Source of the DNA: Litorilinea aerophila
Lineage (GTDB): Bacteria > Chloroflexota > Anaerolineae > Caldilineales > Caldilineaceae
Direction of reading: 5' to 3'
Length of the DNA stretch: 33,726 nt
Assembly (NCBI GenBank): GCA_945897075.1
Contig: CAMDEX010000037.1
Span: 1-33,726, forward strand
Shown here: piece by piece, positions 7,633 to 15,200 of the stretch
How the letters are laid out: the number at the start of each line of letters is the position of its first letter
How positions within the stretch are numbered: position 1 is the first letter of the stretch
Translations under genes and position numbers: made by a program
The notes under the pieces: model-generated
What the model was told of the DNA's origin: nothing
The model's database searches: none
What the model saw: the letters and a program-made list of their open reading frames with translations, nothing else

Positions 7633-8661
7633 TCAAGCAATTTGAGATTGGCGCTCGGCTGCGCTTGCGCCAATCTCGTGAACGCCCGCCTGAATTTCGT
7701 TGACAATCTGGAAATCGCTGGCCTGCTTGGCCACGCGGATAGCATGACGGACGGCGTTGGCGTTGCTGCGCCCGTGTGCCACCACCACCAGATTGGAAAG
7801 CCCCAGCAGCACAGCCCCGCCAAATTCGCTGTCGTCAATGCGCCGGGCCAGACGGCGCAGGGCCGATTTTGCCAGCAGCCCCCCCATGCGGGAAATGGGC
7901 GAAGCTGTGATCTCCTCAACCAGAATGGTGCGGATGAGTTTGCCTACCCCTTCGGCGGTTTTGATCAGCACATTGCCGGTAAAACCGTCTGTCACCACCA
8001 CATCGGCCAGATCGTTGACAATATCCCGCCCTTCGATGTTGCCCAGAAAGGTGATGCCTGGCGTGCGTTCCAGCAGCGTCGTAGCGTCCAACACCAGTTG
8101 GCTGCCCTTGCCCTGCTCCTCGCCGTTGCTCAGGATGCGCACCGTGGGCGAAGGCACGCCCATAATCCGTTTGCAATAGACGCTGCCCATCACCGCAAAT
8201 TGTTGCAGATGCTCCGGACGCACATCCACATTGGCCCCCACATCCAGAATCAGACAAAAACCGGTGTTGGTGGGAAAGGGGGTGATAAGGGCCGGGCGTT
8301 GGATACCCTTCATACGTCCGATGTGGAGGATGCCCGCGGTCAGCGCGCCGCCCGTGTTGCCCGCAGTAACAAACGCATCGGCTTTGCCCGCTTTGACCAA
8401 TTGGCAGGCGACAACCATCGAACTGTCCTTCTTGGCGCGTACCGCGTTGGCCGGTTTGTCCTCCATTTCGATGACTTCGGAGGCAGGCACAATCGGCAAC
8501 TTTAGCCCACGCACGTCATATTTGCCCAACTCGTGGGCAATCACGTCCGGTTTGCCCACCAGAGAAATTGCCACCCCGTACTCTCTGGCCGCCAATACAG
8601 CGCCCGCAACCACTTCATGCGGCGCATTGTCCCCGCCCATCACGTCCAAGGCTATGTTCAT
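7633..8661 (-). CDS. plsX: Phosphate acyltransferase PlsX
   Basis: PlsX converts acyl-ACP and phosphate to acyl-phosphate, the first step of the PlsX/PlsY route to lysophosphatidic acid. It acts as a peripheral cytoplasmic enzyme. The 342-residue length is normal. The N-terminus [18 protein letters not shown], the central [14 protein letters not shown] (about 98-111), [25 protein letters not shown] and [14 protein letters not shown] are all PlsX hallmarks. GGAGGAGA lies 7-14 bases upstream of the ATG. No fabD, fabH or acpP follows, so it is outside the usual fab cluster. Confidence 0.97.
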   Translation of the reverse strand: MNIALDVMGGDNAPHEVVAGAVLAAREYGVAISLVGKPDVIAHELGKYDVRGLKLPIVPASEVIEMEDKPANAVRAKKDSSMVVACQLVKAGKADAFVTAGNTGGALTAGILHIGRMKGIQRPALITPFPTNTGFCLILDVGANVDVRPEHLQQFAVMGSVYCKRIMGVPSPTVRILSNGEEQGKGSQLVLDATTLLERTPGITFLGNIEGRDIVNDLADVVVTDGFTGNVLIKTAEGVGKLIRTILVEEITASPISRMGGLLAKSALRRLARRIDDSEFGGAVLLGLSNLVVVAHGRSNANAVRHAIRVAKQASDFQIVNEIQAGVHEIGASAAERQSQIA

Positions 8662-8777
8662 GCGTTCTCCTCCAGGAATCAGGCTTTGGTGATGGTATAC
8701 TACTATAACACAGGCGCAAATGGGAAGTTGCTTGGCGTCTATGCGAGGGGAAGTGCATAGAGCGGCGACAAATGTAA

Positions 8778-8924
8778 TGCGTGGTGCGTGGTGCGTGGTG
8801 CGTAAGCTGTATTCAGTATTGGAGCCGCGTAGCAGACACGATTTGTAGTGACAGAAAGCGAACGCGTCTGCTAAAAATTAAGTTTCGAGATGTTGGTTTA
8901 CGCACAACGCACTACGCACTACGT
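8778..8924. repeat. Nested hairpins in the plsX / aldolase intergenic region
   Basis: The 307-base gap 8662-8968 has no gene. It holds the word GCGTGGT iterated three times (8779-8804) and the complementary GCGTAGTGCGTTGTGCGTA read from the far arm (8900-8923). Inside is a second hairpin, AGCAGAC (8831-8837) with GTCTGCT (8866-8872) followed by five A residues. The flanking genes diverge from here, but I could not place convincing promoters. Confidence 0.6.
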
Positions 8925-8968
8925 GTCAAGGACGAATCTACGGAACAATTCACGCGAGGGAGCAACAT

Positions 8969-9622
8969 ATGCAGAGGGTCGAGCGGAGGGCAAGCGTAGC
9001 GGAGACGGTGGATTGGATCAAACGGGAGGGGATCATTCCGATTGTGCGCGGCGATTTCCCGGCAGAACGGGTGTTGGAGATCGGTGACGCACTGCTGGCC
9101 GCGCCGATTTTGTGTATGGAAGTGACGATGAATACACCAGGCGCAACCGACCTCATCGCACTGTTGGCTGCCCGCTACGGTACACAGATGTGTATCGGCG
9201 CAGGAACGGTGCGCACAGTAGCCCAGTTAAACGCTGCCGTGGATGCGGGCGCACAATTCACCCTCTCGCCCAGTCTGGTTCTGGCTGTGGTGGAGCGGGC
9301 CAAAGAACGCGGCGTGCTGCATATCCCCGGCGTCTTCACGGCCAGCGAAGCCGAGACGACCTGGCAGGCGGGCTGTCCGCTCCTCAAACTCTTCCCCGCC
9401 GAGCAGGGCGGCCCCGCCTATCTAAAGGCATTGCGCGCGCCCCTGGACGATATCGCCTTTGTCCCGACCGGGGGCGTCTCTGCAGAAAACGCGGCGGCCT
9501 GGCGCAAAGCGGGCGCAGTCGCGCTGGGTGTAGGCAGCACACTCATCACTGGGCCGAATCAGCCGATGGCGGATCTGATCAGCCGGGCGCGGGGATTGCG
9601 CGCAGCGTGGGAGGGGAGCTGA
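8969..9622 (+). CDS. eda: KDPG / KHG aldolase
   Basis: Eda-type class I aldolases split 2-keto-3-deoxy-6-phosphogluconate (Entner-Doudoroff, uronate breakdown) or 4-hydroxy-2-oxoglutarate. The 217-residue protein carries the proton-relay Glu51 in MEVTMNTPGA, the phosphate-binding GAGTV (78-82), SPS (100-102) and PG (120-121), the Schiff-base Lys140 in LLKLFPAE, and the late PTGGVSAENAAAW motif. GGGAG precedes the ATG. It is alone here: no sugar kinase, dehydratase or transporter is adjacent, so the substrate cannot be told from context. Confidence 0.92.
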   Translation: MQRVERRASVAETVDWIKREGIIPIVRGDFPAERVLEIGDALLAAPILCMEVTMNTPGATDLIALLAARYGTQMCIGAGTVRTVAQLNAAVDAGAQFTLSPSLVLAVVERAKERGVLHIPGVFTASEAETTWQAGCPLLKLFPAEQGGPAYLKALRAPLDDIAFVPTGGVSAENAAAWRKAGAVALGVGSTLITGPNQPMADLISRARGLRAAWEGS

Positions 9623-9769
9623 GAGCCTGAATTATTCAACAGGCTCTTGGCAAACCACAGAATACACGAAACACACGGAAGGGAAGACAAAAGAAAATTT
9701 TCCGTGTGTTTCGTGTATTCCGTGGTTGTTGGTTTGCGTCGCTCGTGTCTGAATTATTCAACAGCCTCT
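9623..9769. repeat. 71-base hairpin flanked by 21-base direct repeats
   Basis: Arms of 26 bases (9655-9680 and 9700-9725) match with one mismatch; the inner word is ACACGAAACACACGG. On each side lies a direct repeat starting CTGAATTATTCAACAG (9627-9647 and 9749-9769), 20 of 21 identical. The left repeat can also fold on its own (GAGCCTG with CAGGCTC, 9623-9646). The 333-base gap 9623-9955 holds no gene. Confidence 0.85.
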
Positions 9770-9783
9770 GAGAAACTGAAGCA

Positions 9784-9830
9784 GACAAAAGAGAAGGCCG
9801 GGCGGTTGCTGCCCGGCCTTCTCTTTTGTC
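9784..9830. terminator. Strong bidirectional intrinsic terminator
   Basis: Perfect 20-base arms (9784-9803 and 9811-9830) close a 7-base loop. The stem core is AAGGCCGGGC, and the outer arms give CTTTT on both strands. It can end both the aldolase transcript and the PA14 transcript arriving from the right. Confidence 0.85.
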
Positions 9831-9955
9831 AATTGTCCTCCCCCGTAGCTCCATTTCTCCGATCAGCCATCGGCCTCAACGAAGCAGAGGGTTCATCGTG
9901 TCGGGACTCTACACAACGAATTTCTGCATTGTGTACCCAATATCCTCCGTTCCAC

Positions 9956-11317
9956 CTACTTCACCACCCACTTCATCGCATCCCACGCGATCAGCCGCGA
10001 GAGATACGTTTCGCCGGTCACATCGGCCAGGGAGACGTAATCTTGCTTGTCGCCCCGGAAATTGTATGTCCCCAACGAGACCCAACGATCACCGGAGGCG
10101 GACTGGTTAACAACACGCTGGGTGAAGCCGCCTGCGTGGGAAACCCAATAACGGGCACTGCTGGTGGTGGAGTAGCGGTTGGGAATGTAGACAAAGACTT
10201 CGTAGCGCCCGGCGCTCAGACTGGGATACCAGCGCCCCCAATTGTAGCCGGGACGCGCCCGGTCGTTGTTTTGCGTCCAATAGAGATGGCCGCTGTAGCC
10301 TTCGTCGGCGCTGGCCCAGCCGGAAGCCGTGCCACCGCGCACAAAACCGGCGTCCCGGTTGTCCACAATCACCCCACCCGGTGTGGGCGGAACGGGCGTG
10401 GGTGTAGGCGCAGGGCCGCTGCCCACCGGTGCCCAGGAAAGCCGGGCCGCCGCGTAGCCGCCCTCCTCAAAGTACTCCATCTGCACAGTGATAGAGCCGC
10501 CGGGCAGATAGATGTCGCCGGTGTGTTCCGTGGCGGCCTGCAACTTCCAGGCGTCAATGAGGGTGTGGCCGTTGACAAAGAGACGCGCGCCGTCGTCCAC
10601 CGTCATGCGGAAACGGTACATCCCCGCGGCCAGGCTGATCTTCTGACTCCAGCGCGCCGAGAAGCCATCCGGGGTGATACCCGCGGCCGGGCTGCCTGTG
10701 CCCCAATCGAAATTGATGGCCGTGTCGTTGCGCACGACGACAGGTGTACCGCTCAGAGATTTGTTGTTAAAATACTCGCCCTTCCAGGCAGTGATGGGGG
10801 GTGGCCCTGCCTGCCAGGAGAGTTTCGCCACCGCGCCGCCGCCCTTCTCGTAATACTCCACCTCCAGCAAGTGGTGGCCTGCGCTCAAAAATTTGGTGCC
10901 AGTGAATTGGGTGGGGCTATGTTCCCACCAGGCGTCAATGACCAGTTCCCCATCAATGCGCACCCGAATGCCGTCGTCGCTGATGGCGGTGAAGATGTAA
11001 TCGCCGGGGGTCACGTCAATATAGCGCGCCCAGCGCGCCGAGAAGTTGTCGCTGCTGACCACTCCATCGGGCGACCCCGTGCCCCAGTCAAAATCCAACG
11101 AACGATCTTCCCGGTTCAGCACAGGCGTACCGCTCAGGGTGGTGTTGTTCCAATAGGACGCCTGCCAGAAGGGGTCTGTGTGGCGCGGCGTCACCGACCC
11201 CTGGGCCTGGGCGATGCCGGTTGACAAGACCGACGCCAGCAGCGCTACCAGCACCAGCAGCGTGGCGCTAAAGACGATTCGCGGTAAATGGGTGAAAAGT
11301 CCGCGTTGCGTACTCAT
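9956..11317 (-). CDS. Secreted protein with two PA14 domains and a golvesin-like C-terminal domain
   Basis: The 453-residue protein has a signal peptide (charged start, hydrophobic residues ~15-33, likely cleavage after AQA near residue 38). Two PA14-type beta-barrels follow (about residues 50-165 and 170-290); each has WxxxY/F-N, FDWGTGSP, FSARW, and a DDG(I/A)RxxxxG motif. Then comes a short Pro-Thr linker (PTPTPVPPTP). The last domain, about 130 residues, resembles the golvesin / xanthan-lyase carbohydrate-binding-like domain. PA14 domains often bind glycans, so an extracellular polysaccharide-binding role is plausible but unproven; no catalytic domain is visible. I chose the ATG at 11317 because GGGAGA precedes it; an upstream start 14 codons earlier lacks one. 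Confidence 0.85.
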   Translation of the reverse strand: MSTQRGLFTHLPRIVFSATLLVLVALLASVLSTGIAQAQGSVTPRHTDPFWQASYWNNTTLSGTPVLNREDRSLDFDWGTGSPDGVVSSDNFSARWARYIDVTPGDYIFTAISDDGIRVRIDGELVIDAWWEHSPTQFTGTKFLSAGHHLLEVEYYEKGGGAVAKLSWQAGPPPITAWKGEYFNNKSLSGTPVVVRNDTAINFDWGTGSPAAGITPDGFSARWSQKISLAAGMYRFRMTVDDGARLFVNGHTLIDAWKLQAATEHTGDIYLPGGSITVQMEYFEEGGYAAARLSWAPVGSGPAPTPTPVPPTPGGVIVDNRDAGFVRGGTASGWASADEGYSGHLYWTQNNDRARPGYNWGRWYPSLSAGRYEVFVYIPNRYSTTSSARYWVSHAGGFTQRVVNQSASGDRWVSLGTYNFRGDKQDYVSLADVTGETYLSRLIAWDAMKWVVK

Positions 11318-11342
11318 TGTTGTCTCCCTTTCGTTCCAGTGG

Positions 11343-11501
11343 GTAGGACGGATTGACAATCTGCCCTACTGAATTTGACTCTATACTGGCACTCAGACGA
11401 ACGAGGGTAGACGAATGTTCCTGCCATTTGTAGGTCGGACTGACAGTCCGACCTACAAATTTGCGCCCCCGCGTGTACGTCGGACTGACAGTCCGACGTA
11501 C
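11343..11501. repeat. Three copies of the 27-base GTAGG…CCTAC palindrome
   Basis: Copies lie at 11343-11369 (imperfect), 11430-11456 (core CGGACTGACAGTCCG) and 11475-11501 (same core, outer arms changed to GTACG/CGTAC). The last two also share the following AAATTTGC, so they form a short direct repeat of about 45 bases. They lie between the divergent PA14 and rqcH genes. Other copies are at 13835-13861 and 33055-33081, and a rearranged one is at 25299. Confidence 0.92.
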
Positions 11502-11537
11502 AAATTTGCACTCCTTACCGCCATCCCCTACACTACC

Positions 11538-11579
11538 ATTCGCTATTCGCTATTCGCTATTCGCTATTCGCTATTCGCA
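11538..11579 (+). repeat. Heptanucleotide tandem repeat upstream of rqcH
   Basis: ATTCGCT is repeated five times, followed by a sixth copy, ATTCGCA, ending 13 bases before the rqcH ATG. Such repeats change copy number easily. Here a change would alter the leader or promoter spacing, not the protein. Confidence 0.9.
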
Positions 11580-11592
11580 ACCCGCAACTCTT

Positions 11593-13344
11593 ATGCACTT
11601 CGACGCCCTGACTCTGGCCGCCGTGGCCGCCGAACTCAATACAACCATCCGGGGCGGACGCGTCCAGCAGATTCTCCGCCCCGACGCGCACAGCCTGGGC
11701 ATGGAAATCTACGCCGAGCACCAGCGCCACTACCTGCTCCTCTCTGCCCATCCCCAGGCCAGCCGCGTCCATCTGAGCGAGCAGAAGCTGCGCCGGGGCA
11801 TGGAAAAAGATACGCCCCTCCTGCTGCTCCTGAAAAAGTATGTGCGCGGTGCCATCCTCGACGCCATCGAACTGCCCGTAGCCTACGAGCGGCTGCTGGC
11901 CCTGCGCTTTGAACACCCGGAGCACGGCTCCACGACGCTGCTGGCCGAACCGATGGGCCGTCTGAGCAATCTGATCCTCCTCGACGCCGGCGGGCGTATT
12001 CTGGACGTTCTCAAACGGATTCCACCGGGGGAGAACGCCCAGCGCGTGTTGCTGCCCAAATGGGTCTACTCATACCCCCCGGCCCAGGACAAAGTACCGC
12101 CCCTGGACGACGGCCAGCCGGATTACTACACCCGTTTGGCCGGCGTTCTGGGCGCGGGCGGGCGGCTGTGGCGGGCGCTGGCGGACGGGGTGGAGGGTAT
12201 CAGCCCGACGCTGGCGCGTGAGATTGCCTGGCGTGTGACGGGCGAGGCCGACGGCGAGGCCAACGGCGACGCGCAGCCGGGACAGTTGCTGGCCCTGGCC
12301 GCTGCGGTGCAGGAACTCTGGCAGTTGCCCCAGACCGCTGGATGGACGCCCGGTCTGGCCCTGGACGAGGAGGAGGGGGTAAACGGTTTTGCCCCCTACG
12401 AACTGCATTTTGTGGACGACTTTCTGCCGGTGGAGGGTATCAGCGCGGCCATTGCCCGCTTCTACGGTGAAGCCGAGCGCGACGCGGCCGGATCGACCGA
12501 CGCTTACGCGGGGATGCGCAACGGCGTGGCTACACTCATCCGTCAGGCCGAGGAGCGGGTGCGCCGCCAACTGGCCGCGCTGACCGCGGATGAGCCGGAA
12601 ACGGGCGATCCCGCGCACTTGCGCAGGCAGGCCGAATGGCTACTGGCGCTGAACAGTCAGGTGCAGAAGGGGCAACGGGAGCTGGTGGTGCCGTTGGGTG
12701 ACGAGAAACTGGTCATCCGCCTCTCTGCCGACGAGACGCCCGTGCAGCAGGCCGAGCGGATGTTTGACCGGGCCGCCAAATTGGAGCGGGCCGCGGTCAT
12801 CATTCCCGAACGCCGCGCCCGATTGGAAACGGACCTGCTCTATTTGGATCAGTTGCAGAGCGACCTGGCCCTGGCCCAGAACCAGCCGGAGATTGCCTCT
12901 GTGCGCGAAGCGCTGCGCGAGGCGGGCTATCTGCGCCAGCGCCCCGGTCGCCAGCTAAAAATTGCCCCGGACCGTTCCCAACCCTTGCGCTATCTGTCGG
13001 CGGAAGGCTTTGCCATTGTGGTGGGGCGCAACGCCCGCCAGAACGAAATTGTCACCTTTGACGAAGCGGGACTGGACGATCTCTGGCTGCATGTGCGCGA
13101 CGCGCCGGGCAGCCACGTCGTCATCCGCAGCGGCGGGCAGCCTGTGCGCGAAGAGACGATGCGGGCCGCGGCCCAACTGGCCGCCTATTATTCTCGGCTG
13201 CGCGGGGAGCGGGGCGTGGCGGTGGCGATGACCCGGCGGCGCTTTGTCAGCCGCGCCCCAGGCGGGCGGCCAGGGCTGGTACATCTACGCAACGAAGAGA
13301 CGCTGCTGGTGGAAGGGGTCTTGCCGGGGTTGGCGGAGGGATAG
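11593..13344 (+). CDS. rqcH: NFACT family ribosome quality control factor RqcH
   Basis: RqcH (bacterial Rqc2/NEMF, formerly FbpA) binds obstructed large ribosomal subunits and recruits Ala-tRNA to add C-terminal alanine tails. The 583-residue length is typical. The NFACT-N region starts MHFDALTLAAVAAELN and contains EPMGRLSNLILLD (about 119-131). A pair E99-R100 stands where the Asp-Arg needed for tRNA binding is usual, by my eye alignment. A coiled-coil middle (about 310-450) follows, and then the NFACT-R (DUF814) domain with DDLWLHVRDAPGSHVVIRS near residue 500. No good ribosome binding site precedes the ATG; the frame is open upstream, but that part is repeat DNA, so I start at the conserved MHFD. 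Confidence 0.93.
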   Translation: MHFDALTLAAVAAELNTTIRGGRVQQILRPDAHSLGMEIYAEHQRHYLLLSAHPQASRVHLSEQKLRRGMEKDTPLLLLLKKYVRGAILDAIELPVAYERLLALRFEHPEHGSTTLLAEPMGRLSNLILLDAGGRILDVLKRIPPGENAQRVLLPKWVYSYPPAQDKVPPLDDGQPDYYTRLAGVLGAGGRLWRALADGVEGISPTLAREIAWRVTGEADGEANGDAQPGQLLALAAAVQELWQLPQTAGWTPGLALDEEEGVNGFAPYELHFVDDFLPVEGISAAIARFYGEAERDAAGSTDAYAGMRNGVATLIRQAEERVRRQLAALTADEPETGDPAHLRRQAEWLLALNSQVQKGQRELVVPLGDEKLVIRLSADETPVQQAERMFDRAAKLERAAVIIPERRARLETDLLYLDQLQSDLALAQNQPEIASVREALREAGYLRQRPGRQLKIAPDRSQPLRYLSAEGFAIVVGRNARQNEIVTFDEAGLDDLWLHVRDAPGSHVVIRSGGQPVREETMRAAAQLAAYYSRLRGERGVAVAMTRRRFVSRAPGGRPGLVHLRNEETLLVEGVLPGLAEG

Positions 13345-13359
13345 AGGGGAAAGAATTCT

Positions 13360-13419
13360 GTAGGTGCGGTTTCAAACCGCACGTCTACGGGTGAAAGTGC
13401 GGTTGAAAACCGCACCTAC
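13360..13419. repeat. GTAGG…CCTAC palindrome with a GTGCGGTT core
   Basis: Outer arms GTAGGTGCGGTT… (13360 on) and …AACCGCACCTAC (to 13419) can pair over about 23 bases. Each arm is also self-complementary through TGCGGTTT/AAACCGCA. It shares the terminal GTAGG/CCTAC with the other palindromes but has a different core. It lies between the convergent rqcH and a hypothetical gene. Confidence 0.88.
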
Positions 13420-13421
13420 GG

Positions 13422-13820
13422 CTAGCCAAAATCAATCGAGACCTGCCCTCGCTGGGGGGATTTTTTGGTCTTTTGGGCTGCTTCATCTTCCGCAGCACAC
13501 TTTTCCAGGGCAGCATCCACCAGCGCCCGGGCCGCCAGCAATGCTTCCTTGCGGGCCGCGTAGGCGTGAACCCAAAAATCTTCGGGCAGCCCCAAATCGC
13601 TGTGGCGCAACTCCTCGCTCAGACCAACCAGCCCCTGCACCAGCCAACCACCCACATCAAAGGCATTTTCCCGTTCCGACTTCGGCTTGCGTGGCGAACC
13701 GGCGTACTCTTCGCTTGTGGGCGGGGCCGATCCACCCACTGCCTGCTCCGGGGCCGCAGACGGTTTCTCGGCGTGGCCGTTGTTTGTCCCGTTGATACCG
13801 ATAGGTCCGCGTTGGCTCAT
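13422..13820 (-). CDS. Hypothetical protein
   Basis: This 132-residue protein is not recognised. The first ~50 residues look disordered (Gly, Pro, Ser, Glu rich), the middle (FDVGGWLVQGLVGLSEELRH … AARKEALLAARALVDAALE) is amphipathic helix, and the tail is basic and ends IDFG. There is no signal peptide or membrane segment. Its gap is bounded by palindromes on both sides, and the gene downstream on the same strand is convergent rqcH across one of them. The overlapping plus-strand frames look less protein-like. I judge it a real small cytoplasmic protein with moderate confidence; it may be cotranscribed with the GNAT gene upstream. Confidence 0.55.
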   Translation of the reverse strand: MSQRGPIGINGTNNGHAEKPSAAPEQAVGGSAPPTSEEYAGSPRKPKSERENAFDVGGWLVQGLVGLSEELRHSDLGLPEDFWVHAYAARKEALLAARALVDAALEKCAAEDEAAQKTKKSPQRGQVSIDFG

Positions 13821-13834
13821 AAGCTCACACTTTC

Positions 13835-13861
13835 GTAGGGCGGACTGACAGTCCGCCCTAC
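13835..13861. repeat. 27-base GTAGG…CCTAC palindrome at the GNAT gene end
   Basis: Core CGGACTGACAGTCCG with outer arms GTAGGG/CCCTAC; fully paired. The T:A pair of the 11430 copy is replaced by G:C here, changed in both arms. It contains the stop codon of the GNAT gene (13858-13860). Confidence 0.93.
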
Positions 13862-15033
13862 AGTGGATGGTTGTAGATAACTGTACGCATCACTTTGTTG
13901 TCCTGGCTGCCAAAATGATATTTGTATTCCTCGTTGCCCTGCAAAAAGTCAAAGACTTTCATCCCGTCGGCGATGGCGTGTTGGATGAGATAGGCCAGCA
14001 GCACCCAGCCGGGGCTGAGATGGGCGAACTCTCCTGTGTCGTAGCCCGAATTGTAGAGCAGTAGATGGCCTTTGTAGGCAAAAGAAAAATAGGTGGCGGC
14101 TTTCACCCCGTCCAGTGTAAGAAAGGCCAACCGCAGATAGCCGGCGTCCATCATACGCCGGGCCGCATAGCGGAAGAAACGCTGCATCTCCGGGGTCATA
14201 AACTCCCCTTTGTCCGGGCGGCTCATCTGCTGCAAAGCGATAAAGTCGTCCATTTCCCGCTGCAAATCGTGTTCAGCGCCGACCAGATAGAAGCCCACCG
14301 CCGCCTCCCGCTCGGCCCGGCGCTGTTTGCGGCGAATCTCGTGGCGCTGTTTCTTCTCCACCCGTTCGCTCAGATACTCTTCGTAGCGGGCGGGCAGAGG
14401 AATATAGGGGGCCACATCCTCTTGGCTCACCTCCACCCGGTGGCCCGCGCCGCGCACAATCTGCGGCAGAGTCTGATAAGAGAGGCTGGCTTCGGGCAGA
14501 TTGCACAGGTCCAGCACATCCCAGGCCGGCGCGTCTGCGCTGCGCAGCCAATGGCAGAGCGTTTCGTAAACGGCTGTTTCCTGCCCCTTCTCAATAATCA
14601 GGTCGAGATAATCGCTGACTTCGGTGCAGCCGACCAGATGCAAGACACGCTGGCCGACCCACGGCCCATTCTGACGCAGCAGCCGGTAGAGCGGGGCAAT
14701 CCCCACCAGTTTTCCGCTTCCGGGCTGGCGAAAGGCCACAATCCAGAGATCGCCCTCGCCCAACTGCTGCCACCAGGTGGTCTGCCATTCGTGGCTGAGG
14801 AAGAGGGTATCGAAGCGGCTGCGCGTCAGCAGATCGTTCCACTCCCCGGCCAGGGCTGTGAAGCCGTTGGGTTGGGCATTGGGGCCGTAGACTGTATAGT
14901 CCAGTTGGGGGGCGAAAGCTGGCAGAGCGGGGCGGGTCTGGCGTTGCGCATTTGCGTCACGAACCGGCATGGGGAGAACCTCCGATGTGGGCAGGTCTAC
15001 GTCTTCCCGACAGGCGGGGATATGCAAAGCCAT
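13858..15033 (-). CDS. GNAT family acetyltransferase of the CelD/BcsL (FemAB-like) type
   Basis: The 391-residue protein has the tandem-GNAT layout of CelD/BcsL proteins. An N-terminal GNAT half starts near residue 50 (FTALAGEWNDLL… LFLSHEWQTTWW), then comes a basic linker (KKQRHEIRRKQRRAERE). The Acetyltransf_6-type C-terminal half has …LRLAFLTLDGVKAATYFSF… and the terminal DFLQGNEEYKYHFGSQD. Relatives modify cell-surface polysaccharides or transfer amino acids to peptidoglycan-like substrates; the substrate here is unknown. The ATG at 15033 is preceded by GAGG at a good distance and is preferred to a GTG four codons upstream. The stop lies inside a palindrome. Confidence 0.85.
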   Translation of the reverse strand: MALHIPACREDVDLPTSEVLPMPVRDANAQRQTRPALPAFAPQLDYTVYGPNAQPNGFTALAGEWNDLLTRSRFDTLFLSHEWQTTWWQQLGEGDLWIVAFRQPGSGKLVGIAPLYRLLRQNGPWVGQRVLHLVGCTEVSDYLDLIIEKGQETAVYETLCHWLRSADAPAWDVLDLCNLPEASLSYQTLPQIVRGAGHRVEVSQEDVAPYIPLPARYEEYLSERVEKKQRHEIRRKQRRAEREAAVGFYLVGAEHDLQREMDDFIALQQMSRPDKGEFMTPEMQRFFRYAARRMMDAGYLRLAFLTLDGVKAATYFSFAYKGHLLLYNSGYDTGEFAHLSPGWVLLAYLIQHAIADGMKVFDFLQGNEEYKYHFGSQDNKVMRTVIYNHPL

Positions 15034-15101
15034 AGAAAGCCTCACTCGTAGTTGGTAGAGAAACGGCTTCTACAATTGACCGTTTGCTAGGGTATGGCAA
15101 C

Positions 15102-15136
15102 AAAAAAGCACACGCTATAATTATTGTAGCGTGTGC
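15102..15136 (-). terminator. Intrinsic terminator of the Thr-Pro-rich surface protein gene
   Basis: On the minus strand GCACACGCTAC (15136-15126) pairs with GTAGCGTGTGC-like TATAGCGTGTGC, ending at 15108, and six T residues follow (15107-15102). It lies 65 bases after the stop of the gene at 15201. Confidence 0.8.
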
Positions 15137-15200
15137 GTCCATTGTAGTCAAAGAGGAGGCAAGTTGAAAGTAGGTAGTGATACAGAGATGGCGTGAGAGA

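Noticed and set aside
9647..11224. A 525-codon plus-strand frame opposite the PA14 gene
   Set aside because: The minus strand encodes a clear signal peptide and two PA14 domains; the plus translation matches nothing and begins inside a hairpin.
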